Of a stretch of 64,000 nt of DNA, positions 32,681 to 42,823 are shown in pieces (position 1 is the stretch's first letter; every line of letters starts with the position of its first letter). A program made the translations under genes and the position numbers. Location of the stretch: positions 146,272 through 210,271 of the forward strand of contig MU006246.1 of NCBI GenBank assembly GCA_010093685.1, read 5' to 3'. The notes beneath the pieces were generated by a model. That model was not told where the DNA came from, ran no database searches, and saw only the letters and a list, made by a program, of their open reading frames with translations. The stretch comes from Ophiobolus disseminans (lineage: Eukaryota > Ascomycota > Dothideomycetes > Pleosporales > Phaeosphaeriaceae).

Positions 32681-35600
32681 TCAATCCTCGCAAGCTGGAG
32701 ATGCCGCGCCTTCTTCCTCGAGGAGCATGCGCGCATAGCTGATGAACTTCTTGTCGTAGCGCCGCACCTTGGAATTATCACGCTTGTTCTTGTGATCCCG
32801 CTTCTGGACGCGCCCACTAGCTTTGCGCTTCTTGCGCTCCAGGACGTCGATTTTCTTGCCGATGTCCTTATTGCTCACGTGGCGCTGGGGAGATGTGATG
32901 CGCGTCACCTTGCGGCGCTTGGTGATCTCGTTGGCAGGCCGGACAGGAGAGGCTGAACGTTCTCGGATCTTTCGCTTCCTGGAGAGGTCGCTAAGACCCA
33001 TCTCGGCAGGAGTTGGGGTATTCTGGCGGTCGATGTCTTCGTGCTGGGCGTCGTCTTGGTCTGGGGTCTCACGCTCAGGTGACTCAGACGGAGCGAAAGT
33101 TTGAGATCGTGGAGTGGAGATCGATTGCTGAAGCTCGCCATCTCCATCAAGATCCATGCCGTCAGTATCAACTGGCTGACCGCGGCCCTTAACGGAAGTA
33201 ATGCCGCGAGCGCTACCGGAATCCGAGGTGGGAGAGTAGATCGGCGATAGCACCGATATGCTCCTACCCATGGTAGGTGACTTGCGTGAATCGCTAGCAT
33301 ACCGGCCTAAGCCTCGATATGAGCCAATCTCTTCATTGTCCTCGTGATCTGACGAATTATCCACGATGGGTCGTGCGCGCCGCATTGTCTTTGGTGGTAG
33401 AAAACGGCTGAGTCGTTGGTCTGACCCGTTTTTCTCCGCAGTAGTTGGACTAACATCGTCGCCCAGAACTAACTCAGCAACTGCTCGCTCTGCAAGGGAT
33501 CGGGATCCGGCCCGTGCTCGAGACTCAGAGTCCTCACCTTCCTCAGCATGAGGGAATACGCTCTGTGATCGTCGCTTTCTGATGGTATCATGGCCCCTGA
33601 GATCCGCGTCAATGCCCTGTTGAACCTCTACGGGAAGACCATCGAGATCTTCCACGCCGTTCATTTCAACATACTTAGCTGCCGCAGCAGCGGCACCAGT
33701 TTTGCGATGATGATCGTCTTGCTCAAATTGTGCAGGAAGATCGGTTTCATGGCTCCAAGGGTCCAGTTGGCTTGACCCGAGGCACTCGCAGATCTTCGTC
33801 AAATCAGTAACAAATTGGTCGCTTTGAGGAATAAGATGGTCTGCTAGTGGGATGTCTGGCGACTCGGTAGCTAGAATGTAGCTATATTTGATGAGTGCTT
33901 GAAGCTGTTGTTTGTGCTCCTCAAACCAACGGAACACGCCCACAAGTTTGGCGTCTCCATTGTCCAGCTTTGTGCGAAGCTGATGGTACGGCATGCCTTT
34001 CTGTGCGGCCTTCATAGAAAGCTTCATCGACTCTCTCCTGTTATCATCCTTGTCGGCCGGCCGACCAGCAACATACTCCATGTGTGGCGCTTTGATTGAC
34101 CCGTGAATCGGCTTAATCTGAGCCCACAGATCACATAGTATGCGAACTTTTTTGGTTGTCTTGATAGGTTCTCTTGCGAGAGGCTTAACGATAACATCAA
34201 CGTAGCATGCTCTAATATACAACCGGACAGGAAGATAATCGCGGATACGGTGCTGCTCAAAGCGGAGGTAGGACAAGATTGGTAAAGAATTGAAGTCTGC
34301 CGAGATGTTCAAGTTGTGCGCCCTGGCATTAACTGCGAGTCCAAGCCTCAGACTGGAAGCGTATTCCACACCAGTGACACGGGAAGGAATCGATCGAGTG
34401 GAGTCGTTGCTCACGTCTGACATGTCATCTTCAGTCTCGGATAATTCAGCTTCGTCAGCTACAGGCTGTTTGGACCCGGACCCGCCGTTGTTGGTCTTCT
34501 CTTTGGAAGTGCGCTTATCCTTGGAGTTGTTCTTCGGGTGCTCGTCGAAGACACCAGAGTCGCCATGCGATTTGAGTATACAGCGTTTCGGTACGACATC
34601 GGCCGAGGTGATGCTGAACTTGGCAGCAACATCTCCCCCAGACACGTCGTCCATGATTCCATCACGTACCATGTCGGCGCCTGGCTTCGGTCCATCTTCT
34701 TGTACAGCGGGCACATTCTGATTGATCTGTTTGTTGTCTACACCAATCGCTTTGCTGTCCTCTCTGGGTGCATGCGAGGAGAATCGAGTGGTCGCCGGGG
34801 CTGATGAATAGGTTGTAGGAGGTGGGTTTGTTGAAGGATACGCCCTGACTGACTTGGGGAAGTCTCCAGCTCGAGGATCCACAAATCCCCGAGCGTGACC
34901 AGCTGGGGGAGCATGTGACACTGCACGAGGATGGGCTCCATATAGCTGAACTGGTCGAGATGAAACGTCTGCTTGAGGTTCTGCAGGTGTTCGAAATGGT
35001 AGAGACGATCGACGATGAAGTAGTGTGGGTGGCGCTGCCGCTGGGGCTGCGCGCGGGTTGAAGTGCTGCTTTCTGTACGATCTGAGAGCACAGTACAAGT
35101 CGTTGATGTTTGGAAACTCAAGTCCTGCGAGGCTGGCCGGTGTGCGGTGTTCGACCCATCGAACAATGTCGAACATGACGAGCGCTTGAGTTCTTGAATC
35201 CATTGGTGTCTTGAGACCACGAATGTTAACAATTGGCCACGTGTTCCCTGCAACCAAGCGAATGCTGACATCTTGTGGGTGATGTAACACTTTCGCTGGC
35301 AACTTTCCTTCGCCCAGCGGCTCTAGAACCACAGCACCCATAGCAGTCGCCCAAACAATATGACCATGGCATGAGCCAACTTTCAGCGCGAAATGCGCTA
35401 TCGAAGGGCCTTCCCGGTTCGAATCTTTAAGGACTTCGTGATGATCTCTGATAGATAGCATCTTGTTCTGGACGACAACAATAGTCTCGAGTTTGTGGAG
35501 TTCACTTCGCTCAATCCAATCCAGGCCACGGAACCTCAGATCAGCGCGGAGATTGCGGAGCTCACGCTCGAAGGTAGGGCGATCGAGAGGGTACATACTC

Positions 35601-35830
35601 ATTTTGCGGAGGTGGTCCGTATCAGCGCCAAAACTGTGCAGGAATGATGAGCTCGAGGTGGGAGGTATGAAGTCGGTTGATGGTGCCCACAAGTGGTCGT
35701 GGTATGCGCGCAGCGACCTAGGTACAGTGCGGTTGATCTTGAGACGCAAGCAGGGGCAATCGCCAGCTAGTGCACAAACGGGCTGGTTGAGCTGAGGAGG
35801 GCGTTGAGGTGATGCGAATGGTGTGGGCAA
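32681..35830 (-). CDS. Large uncharacterised nuclear-type protein
   Basis: A single exon of 1049 residues (3.15 kb without an intron, unusual here). Residues about 80-260 form a compact domain (RPTFERELRNLRADLRFRGL; IAHFALKVGSCHGHIVWATA; MDSRTQALVMFDIVRWVEHR), followed by a long Pro/Ser-rich and acidic region, a second ordered block around residues 480-680 (FNSLPILSYLRFEQHRIRDY; KKVRILCDLWAQIKPIHGS) and a very basic C terminus with several nuclear-localisation-like clusters (KRRKVTRI; ERKKRKASGRVQKRDHKNKR). I do not recognise the family. The composition suggests a chromatin- or RNA-associated nuclear protein. An in-frame ATG at 35602 (MSMYPLDRP) is an alternative start. Confidence 0.75.
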   Translation of the reverse strand: MPTPFASPQRPPQLNQPVCALAGDCPCLRLKINRTVPRSLRAYHDHLWAPSTDFIPPTSSSSFLHSFGADTDHLRKMSMYPLDRPTFERELRNLRADLRFRGLDWIERSELHKLETIVVVQNKMLSIRDHHEVLKDSNREGPSIAHFALKVGSCHGHIVWATAMGAVVLEPLGEGKLPAKVLHHPQDVSIRLVAGNTWPIVNIRGLKTPMDSRTQALVMFDIVRWVEHRTPASLAGLEFPNINDLYCALRSYRKQHFNPRAAPAAAPPTLLHRRSSLPFRTPAEPQADVSSRPVQLYGAHPRAVSHAPPAGHARGFVDPRAGDFPKSVRAYPSTNPPPTTYSSAPATTRFSSHAPREDSKAIGVDNKQINQNVPAVQEDGPKPGADMVRDGIMDDVSGGDVAAKFSITSADVVPKRCILKSHGDSGVFDEHPKNNSKDKRTSKEKTNNGGSGSKQPVADEAELSETEDDMSDVSNDSTRSIPSRVTGVEYASSLRLGLAVNARAHNLNISADFNSLPILSYLRFEQHRIRDYLPVRLYIRACYVDVIVKPLAREPIKTTKKVRILCDLWAQIKPIHGSIKAPHMEYVAGRPADKDDNRRESMKLSMKAAQKGMPYHQLRTKLDNGDAKLVGVFRWFEEHKQQLQALIKYSYILATESPDIPLADHLIPQSDQFVTDLTKICECLGSSQLDPWSHETDLPAQFEQDDHHRKTGAAAAAAKYVEMNGVEDLDGLPVEVQQGIDADLRGHDTIRKRRSQSVFPHAEEGEDSESRARAGSRSLAERAVAELVLGDDVSPTTAEKNGSDQRLSRFLPPKTMRRARPIVDNSSDHEDNEEIGSYRGLGRYASDSRKSPTMGRSISVLSPIYSPTSDSGSARGITSVKGRGQPVDTDGMDLDGDGELQQSISTPRSQTFAPSESPERETPDQDDAQHEDIDRQNTPTPAEMGLSDLSRKRKIRERSASPVRPANEITKRRKVTRITSPQRHVSNKDIGKKIDVLERKKRKASGRVQKRDHKNKRDNSKVRRYDKKFISYARMLLEEEGAASPACED

Positions 35831-37774
35831 AGACTTGACGTGTGGAGCGAAACCCTTTTATGGGGGAGGGAGGGATGGAAGGACTTGCGTCATAGCTAGC
35901 GAGAAAGGTTCGAGGAGCACGCGATCGTGAGTTATTGACAACCATAACAGGGTCCAAGTTGTCGAGTCAACAGATCGCATGTGAAAAGTTTGCGCCCAGC
36001 TGGAAGGGACTGAGAAAGTTAGGACAGTCGAGGTTTCGTGCTTTCACTTTTATCCGGCAGCGCAGAGCGTTCATTTTCCTCGGCAGGTGTTCGCGAATGT
36101 TCAATTTATTCCAATCACTTGAGGCTGCGAAGAGGCAATCGACGTATAGGAAATGATCGAAACTTTGGGCGGCTCCTCGCTCTAACGCCTAGTACGGGAG
36201 GCAACAATGTAACGAAGATGCGAAAGAGAGCAGATACACAAGCCTAACAGGCTATGATGCTAGGAAAAGAATAAGCTCACATACCGTTGAGACCCAGGTG
36301 AGCGGCATCGCACAAACTATGCGGAGAGACTGAGTCAAGCAACGTCCCTACGTACTACACTCTTTTTCATCCAACGCGAGCCCATGTATGTGTGTGTCGA
36401 ACGAGTGTCAGTATTTCATTGTACATACTTGCTCACAGTGTCCTCCTCCACGCGGTGAAAGCATGTAGTGTCAGGACTCTCCAAACTCGGCGCTCCGCCG
36501 CAAGCCTACGGGCCCGTTGGAATCCTCTTTCGAGAGCTTTGCAAACGAACATAACGGTGAGCAGTTATAGGCATAATACTGCACGTGTTTGTAGACAGCC
36601 AAGTCAGGTTAATGCGTGAGCTAACCTCTCAGTAAACGATCTTTCGATACGGGTGTTTGATGTGGCTCGTTGAACACCAGAAAGATGAGAACAATTGTCC
36701 AGTCGAACTCAAAACCGGTAAAGACAAGGAATCGAGCGATATTCGGTATGTAGCGTAGCCCATCGGTTCAGTGAAGAACAGTCGTTCGTCCCGACGTGAG
36801 ATGGACCCTGAGCTTGGCGTGTTGAGAGCATTGACGCGTGACGTCACTTTTGAACTGTTGCACAACACCATCACTGGATTCTGTGCTCCACGGAAGGTGC
36901 TCAATGCTTTTCAGGTTTGTAGCATGGTACTGTATAATGTTCCATAGTAGTACCTAAGAATGTATGAAGTGTTGCTACGAATGTACGATGTGTGAAAGCA
37001 TGTTGAAGGCTCGCCGCTGTCATTGTATTTCTTCATGTAATTGTCGGTACTTGATAAAGTATACGGTATGTCTCTTATCGTCCTTCACTTGTACCTGTCT
37101 CTATGTTGTAGGCAGTGTATTTTAGGGCAATGTCTCCTTCGCTTCATATTCGTGGATGTATGTTGGCTCATCCGTATTTCATGCTGCTCATTGCAGACTC
37201 ACTGACTGAACGCCGAGTGAAATCTCGAGCTCGTACTCCGATCCGAACTATACGCCTCACCCATGAACTCGGACTGCGCAGCGGTGATTTATAACTCGAC
37301 GATATGTTCGTCGAGTCGGTCGTCTACCGGTTGTGCTTGGAGATCCGTTAGCGTACCACAAGACTTCGCTCGTCAAGACTCTTCTATCAATTAGTGGGAG
37401 GGTTTGAACGACTGTTTAGACGGTCCCTCGACTCAATGGCCGTGCGATTATGGTGGAGTGGTTCTAGGAAACAACCTTCCTGTAGGACGCGAGGGACGGG
37501 GTGATCAGTGGCCCACTTTAGAGGGTGATTGGAACACGTCGAGGCATCTCGTGAAGCATGAAGAAGTTCTTGTCTGCACTGTACGGGATAATTGAAATGA
37601 AAAGATGCATGGAGGTGGGGTACAGGACACGCAGTCGTTCGAATTGACGCTTGTTGGACCCTTACCGGTATCTTGGCATTTGTGGTCCTTGCTCATCCGC
37701 GCGGAGCTCACCGCACCAAGTAGCCGTCTCGCTCCTGCCACCATACGCCTTCCATCAAGCCTTTCGCCTCCAAA
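35831..37774. other. Long intergenic region
   Basis: Divergent upstream region of the 1049-residue gene and the AP-2 mu gene. No gene is supported. Contains the second copy of the ACGCGTGACGTCACT 15-mer at 36834-36848. Confidence 0.5.
36834..36848 (+). promoter_or_regulatory. CRE-like plus MluI-type box, 15-mer also at 32127-32141
   Basis: ACGCGTGACGTCACT contains a palindromic CRE (TGACGTCA), the site of ATF/CREB-type bZIP factors such as AtfA, overlapping an ACGCGT box. The same 15 bases occur exactly at 32127-32141. Function is inferred only. Confidence 0.3.
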
Positions 37775-39169
37775 ATGCTTTCAGGTATATTAATCTTCAA
37801 TCAGAAGGGCGAGAACCTCATCTTTCGCGCTTTCCGAAACGACTGCCGGCCGCGGCTGGCCGATGTCTTCCGTATCCAAGTAATATCAAACGCCCAAGTA
37901 AGGTCGCCAATCCTCACGCTTGGATCTACAACATTCAGCCATGTGAAGCACGAGAATATTTACCTGGTGGCGGTCACCAAAAGCAATGCCAATGCAGCGC
38001 TGGTGTTCGAGTTCCTCTACCGGTTGGTGGGACTGGGAAAGGCATACTTTGGGAAGTTCGACGAGGAGGCTGTCAAGAACAACTTCGTACTAGTATACGA
38101 GCTACTCGATGAGATTCTCGACTTTGGATATCCCCAGAATACAGAGACAGACACATTGAAGATGTACATCACAACTGAGGGCGTGAAGTCGGAAAGGGCG
38201 ATGGTGGGTAGCCAATTTGTAAGAAGACGACAGCTGCTGACAGCCATATAGGAAGACTCCTCGAAAATCACGATGCAGGCGACCGGCGCATTATCGTGGC
38301 GGCGAGCCGACATCAAATACCGAAAGAACGAGGCTTTTGTCGACGTGATCGAGGACGTGAATTTGCTCATGTCAGCGACGGGAACGGTACTACGAGCGGA
38401 TGTCAACGGACAGATAATAATGCGCGCATATCTATCGGGCACTCCAGAGTGCAAGTTTGGGCTCAACGACCGGTTGACGTTGGGCGAGGATCACCTACAA
38501 CAACCATCCGGGAACAAGGCGGGCGCGAAAGCTACGAGAGCAGCAGCCGGCAGTGTGACATTGGAGGACTGCCAATTCCACCAATGCGTCAAGCTTGGCA
38601 AGTTCGACACAGACAGGATCATATCTTTCGTCCCACCGGACGGCGAATTCGAGCTTATGCGCTATCGAGCCACCGAGAACGTCAACCTGCCATTCAAGGT
38701 GCACGCGATCGTCAACGAAGTCGGCAAGACAAAGGTCGAGTACAGCATCGCCATTCGCGCCAATTACGGCTCGAAGCTATTTGCGACCAATGTCGTGGTA
38801 CGAATTCCGACGCCCCTCAACACCGCCCGGATCACCGAGCGAACCTCTCAAGGAAAAGCGAAGTACGAACCCGAGCACAACAATATCGTCTGGAAAATAC
38901 CTCGCTTCACCGGTCAAAGCGAGTATGTCTTGAGCGCAGAAGCGAGCCTGACGAGTATGACGAATCAGAAGGCTTGGTCAAGACCGCCGCTCAACCTTAG
39001 CTTTTCGTTGCTGATGTTTACGAGTTCTGGATTGCTGGTACGATACCTGAAGGTCTTTGAGAAGAGCAACTACAGCAGTGTGAAGTGGGTGCGGTACATG
39101 ACAAGAGCGGGCAATTACGAGATAAGGTACGTCCTTCATTTTGACATCGCCCTCCTATGGCAATGCTGA
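37775..39169 (+). CDS. apm4: AP-2 clathrin adaptor complex subunit mu
   Basis: Exons 37775-38203 and 38252-39169 encode 448 residues. The N-terminal longin-like domain starts MLSGILIFNQKGENLIFRAF and contains FRIQVISNAQVRSPILTLGS; the mu homology domain follows (DIKYRKNEAFVDVIEDVNLL; GTVLRADVNGQIIMRAYLSG; PPDGEFELMRYR) and ends VKWVRYMTRAGNYEIR. Family knowledge: the mu subunit recognises YxxPhi cargo signals in endocytosis. Orthologues I recall end immediately after the equivalent of EIRC; here 13 extra residues (YVLHFDIALLWQC) follow a GTACGT that looks like a splice donor, so the true 3' end is uncertain. The 48-bp intron junction RAM/EDSSKITMQ is secure. Confidence 0.9.
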
Positions 39170-39205
39170 CATTCCGCCGATTCTAATATTCATGTGTGTC
39201 TGTCT

Positions 39206-39670
39206 GCTTTCCGAGAAAGCCGAGACAAAATCCACCAAGAATTAGTCTCGTATCACGAGAACAAAAAGGAGGCGAAGGCAAGGGAAAGTGCGCGCTCAGA
39301 AGCTTTCGACAAACTTCGAACACTTGTAGCGCGTGTTTGCAACAGCAGGCGCGTAGATCCTGATAACGCAATTTCCGCGATAGCTTCAGTCAGGGACCTC
39401 TTACTCTCGAATCAGCAGTATTGGATCGACAATGCGGAGTACTGAAGCGACGAGCTAGGCAAACTTAAGCTATTGCCTTTACACCATATTGATCCAAAAC
39501 TGAAGGATCAAATGCTGTTTTGGTATGTGGCGCTGTTCGGTATCTCCGTGCTGTGGCGTATATCGGAACGCGAAGTGCGACGTGATTGTGATAAGAGCCA
39601 CCATGATCCCGAGATGATTACTGAAGCCCGGGGTCTTATGGTACCGAAGTGGGTGTCTATAAGTGCTTAG
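39206..39670 (+). pseudogene. Array family copy A: start codon absent, one in-frame stop
   Basis: The frame begins without ATG and reads ESRDKIHQELVSYHENKKEA, matching the family N-terminal pattern (compare FESKLIQVLDEYDEIDKKL in copy D). It meets TGA at 39443-39445 after QQYWIDNAEY and continues in the same frame through the family C-terminal block (LKDQMLFWYVALFGISVLW) to 39670. It sits 40 bp behind the AP-2 mu stop codon. Most likely a degenerate copy. Confidence 0.6.
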
Positions 39671-40023
39671 GAGTTTCAGGATGATGTATCATATCATAGA
39701 TAAAAGATATCCAGATCATAGATGTGCTGAAAGTACTGAGGTTATAGAGGCTTCCTGTTCGACTGCCGGTAATGGGACACGAATTGTTGCAGCACCTAGT
39801 GACATGTGGTGACCAAAAGTGCTGACATCGATGAATCGAACATACTAAATAGGTACTCATCTTGAGTCTCTGCAGGTGTTAGCAACTATGAGTGATCTGC
39901 AGAATTTGGGAACTCACCTTATGAGTCTCTCACAGCTTTACAGCCCATCTCGCCATCCTTTTCCGTCAATTTCCCAAACCACCTCCTCACATCGATTTGA
40001 TAAGCCATACCACTCTTTACACC
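39671..40023. other. Array spacer A-B with dispersed repeat copy 2
   Basis: Contains the 54-bp repeat at 39748-39801 (see 32246-32299) about 220 bases upstream of copy B. No gene seen. Confidence 0.5.
39748..39801 (+). repeat. Dispersed 54-bp repeat, copy 2
   Basis: Ungapped match to 32246-32299 with about 11 mismatches. Lies in the upstream region of array copy B. Confidence 0.6.
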
Positions 40024-40590
40024 ATGTCAATCAACTCCTGGCAGACGAAACTCGGCCAAGCCCTCCACCACAACCACACCTTCCTGAACTCCTCGAATGC
40101 AGCCTCACATTGGGAGGCAATGTCCAAAATCGAGGCCAAATTGCGGGTTCCCAAACCCGACAAAGACGAAGAATATTCACTACGCATCACGCGGCTAGAG
40201 ATCATCCACCTCCTCCAACGCGTCCTCGCGCAAACTCAACAACGAGGCGCTGCACCTCGAAAATGCGACGTCAAGATCGTAATGTCGTTCTTAGACATGT
40301 ATCTCCGGTTCGACAAGAAGAGGCACTGGCTTAGTGATGCGCAGTACCAGGAGTTTGAGCCGGGAGAATTTAGGCGGGTGGATGTGGATTCGAGGTCGAA
40401 GACTGATGAGCAAATGTTTCTGTGGCTGGTGATGCTGGTGAAGGTTGCTACGTTTTGGGGAATTGGGGTGGTTGAGATTCAGAAGAATGCGTCGAAATGT
40501 ATGATGCGCTTTGTGGATGAAGCGTATGGGTTTGTGGCGTTTATGCGGTATAGAAAGGTCGGAGATGGGTGGATGAGTCGTGAAGGTTGA
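40024..40590 (+). CDS. Array family copy B, uncharacterised soluble protein
   Basis: An intact single exon of 188 residues (MSINSWQTKLGQALHHNHTF). Family landmarks: an N-terminal helix, a central Leu-rich helix (RLEIIHLLQRVLAQTQQ), a WL-containing segment (SFLDMYLRF...HWLSDAQY), and the C-terminal block QMFLWLVMLVKVATFWGIGV followed by VDEAYGFVAFMRYRK. No signal peptide, membrane segment or cysteine pattern; predicted helical and cytosolic. I do not recognise a known domain. Second of six tandem copies in the same orientation. Confidence 0.7.
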   Translation: MSINSWQTKLGQALHHNHTFLNSSNAASHWEAMSKIEAKLRVPKPDKDEEYSLRITRLEIIHLLQRVLAQTQQRGAAPRKCDVKIVMSFLDMYLRFDKKRHWLSDAQYQEFEPGEFRRVDVDSRSKTDEQMFLWLVMLVKVATFWGIGVVEIQKNASKCMMRFVDEAYGFVAFMRYRKVGDGWMSREG

Positions 40591-40812
40591 CAGGAATGTA
40601 TGGGATGTGAGTGGTGGTGTTGGTCATTTTACATTCATATCTAGATATGCGCGACTTAGATGATGCTGGTGTTCCTGGAGTCATCATGTTAGCATAACAA
40701 GTCACTCAGTCGTTCTTGACTAACCTCGTGAGTTACCAAGAACTATAAATCCAATGCGCTTCTGTTCTCAAAGTCTTTCGCAATCACCAACGCCTAGACC
40801 ACTATTCGCAGC

Positions 40813-41376
40813 ATGTCAGAAAATAAATGCGAAAACGAGGTCGTAAATGCTCTTTCTGAATACTATGATTTCCAGCGCGAACTCAAAAATATCAAACACC
40901 CGCCGCGAAGGTATTTCAGTGATGAGAAAAAAAGAAACGAGTGGGAAGCTGAGAGATTCAGAAGGTTGAACGCTCTGCACGTACTTCAGGACGTCCTCAT
41001 GCACACACTCATCCCAAATAAAACCAATGACCTTGGGGCTGCTTCTGAGAGAGCACTGAGGGATATCTAGGACCTCTTGGACATGGCCCAGCGCGCTTGG
41101 ATGGAAATCGCGGAATATCGGAATCCTCGAAAAGGCGCACAGGTGTGCGTACCTGCACGCTCGACGAATAAAACAGACTACACCAGGGATTTATGGACGA
41201 TGACATTACTGAGTTTCGCGGTAGAGTGGGATATCGATGAGGATGAAGTATTTGCTGGTATTCCTGAGGGTTGCACGCAGGGGAGCGAATTGTTGGAAGC
41301 GGCACATACGGGTTTGATACTGGCGCCCTTGAAGAATTGGTGGACGTTGAAGGTTGGGACGTGTGCAGCAGTATAG
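40813..41376 (+). pseudogene. Array family copy C: full-length frame with one TAG
   Basis: ATG at 40813 (MSENKCENEVVNALSEYYDF). The frame is broken only by TAG at 41068-41070 after ASERALRDI, and goes on as DLLDMAQRAWM...LWTMTLLSFAVEWDIDEDEV to 41376. Counting the stop as one codon, the length (187 codons) equals that of intact copies B and F, so there is no accompanying frameshift or deletion. A CAG (Gln) to TAG change would explain it. Confidence 0.6.
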
Positions 41377-41798
41377 CGAAGTGAATCCGAGACAGTCACA
41401 CAGATTAGTGGTGCACTTCAATTGATTAATGATCATCACCTTGGCTGATTAATGGGATGGACACTCCATGTCGTACTTGACTCGGTAATCAGTATACGTA
41501 ATGGTGAAGTTTTGCTTCAAGAATACACCAGTGGGAGACCTACAAGCTTTGTCAGCGATGTATGAGTCTTATTCATGTAATACATAGCAGTACGATGGTG
41601 CGTCACTTCGGCATGTGTAGACTCACCATGGACTGTGCGCCCGAAAATGGGTCTGTGAGGCATGGACACAAACAGCCGCGACAACCTGAGACCTGTGCTG
41701 ATGACTCCCACCGAACATAGAAGACGCACGCTTCGTGTTCTTACTTTCTTCTTTATAACAATACCTACAGGTTCTGCTGATATTACGAGTAATTTAGC
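41377..41798. other. Array spacer C-D
   Basis: Upstream region of copy D; no gene seen. Confidence 0.4.
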
Positions 41799-42305
41799 AT
41801 GTCGTCTACTACGTTTGAAAGCAAACTCATCCAGGTGCTGGACGAATACGACGAAATCGATAAAAAGCTCGAGGAACGGGAAGATGGACGAGAGAACAAG
41901 GAAAGAGAGAAGCGAGATGATGCGATACCAAACGACCGAAAATTATATTTCTCATCGATGATTGACCTACTCTTACGGACAATCGCCGAGAAAAAAGGCA
42001 GAGAACATACTCAATATCTAGAAAGACGATGTCCGGACCAGCTAAGAGAGTTTAGGGAGCTCCTCAACGACAAACAGCGTTCTTGGCGTCCAACAAAGCA
42101 AGGCCATGCTGATCCTTCATATGCCGACTGCGATGAACGATGCAAACGTCAGGAAAGGGCGTGGATGGCGACTTTGCTGCGAATTGCAGAAGATTGGGGA
42201 TACCCTAGATGTTGGGTAGACACTGTTGACTCCTTCATGGGACAAGGCGAGTGGGAGATGGCGAGATGGAGAAGGGCTTTTCAAGAAGGACGAAGGAAGA
42301 TGTGA
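41799..42305 (+). CDS. Array family copy D, uncharacterised soluble protein
   Basis: An intact single exon of 168 residues (MSSTTFESKLIQVLDEYDEI). The N-terminal half is highly charged (DKKLEEREDGRENKEREKRD), predicted coiled-coil-like. The central motif is LREFRELLNDKQRSWRP and the C-terminal block RQERAWMATLLRIAEDWGYP. It is the shortest and most charged intact member, and lacks the DEAYG-like motif of B and E. Confidence 0.7.
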   Translation: MSSTTFESKLIQVLDEYDEIDKKLEEREDGRENKEREKRDDAIPNDRKLYFSSMIDLLLRTIAEKKGREHTQYLERRCPDQLREFRELLNDKQRSWRPTKQGHADPSYADCDERCKRQERAWMATLLRIAEDWGYPRCWVDTVDSFMGQGEWEMARWRRAFQEGRRKM

Positions 42306-42823
42306 TCGATGCGCGACTGAGTCGAGCGAACACACTAGTTGAAAAGTCAGTGTAGTCATGTAGTAGAGTTTGCGAACAATGGAGTCGATACCACTGTGGC
42401 TTGGAAGTTGTGATACATATCTTGTGATGTATACCTTATGATGCATAGCTTGTGATGCATACCTCATGCTACTCCATCGCAGAGCGACTACCCATGCGCG
42501 AAATATGTCGAGGAATTTTGCTGAGACTTTGCGCCCCGATCCGATCTCCCAAAAAGAACACCAGAAGAGCTGCAGAAACCTTCAGGAGGCACTTTCACGC
42601 CGTGAGTCTAGGTAGTGCTGAGTTCGAGATCGTGCTTCAACAGTCATGAGCGAGTCGCAAGCTCTCAATGCGTCACTAAAAACAAGTCAGCAGAACTCGA
42701 CTCCAACTCTGTGACTCTTAGGCTGTGGATAAGACCAAAATCTCCCGACCTTGTCTCTCTTCCACAACCCTCGCCTCATAGTATCAAATCTTCCAAGTAA
42801 ACCCACCGTGAAGCTCTATCACT
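42306..42823. other. Array spacer D-E with a small minisatellite
   Basis: Holds the four-copy 14-bp repeat at 42408-42463. The last 150 bases upstream of copy E are clearly similar to those upstream of copy F (see finding). No gene seen. Confidence 0.5.
42408..42463 (+). repeat. 14-bp minisatellite, four units
   Basis: Units at 42408-42421, 42422-42435, 42436-42449 and 42450-42463 follow the consensus TTGTGATGCATACC with one to four differences each. Confidence 0.75.
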
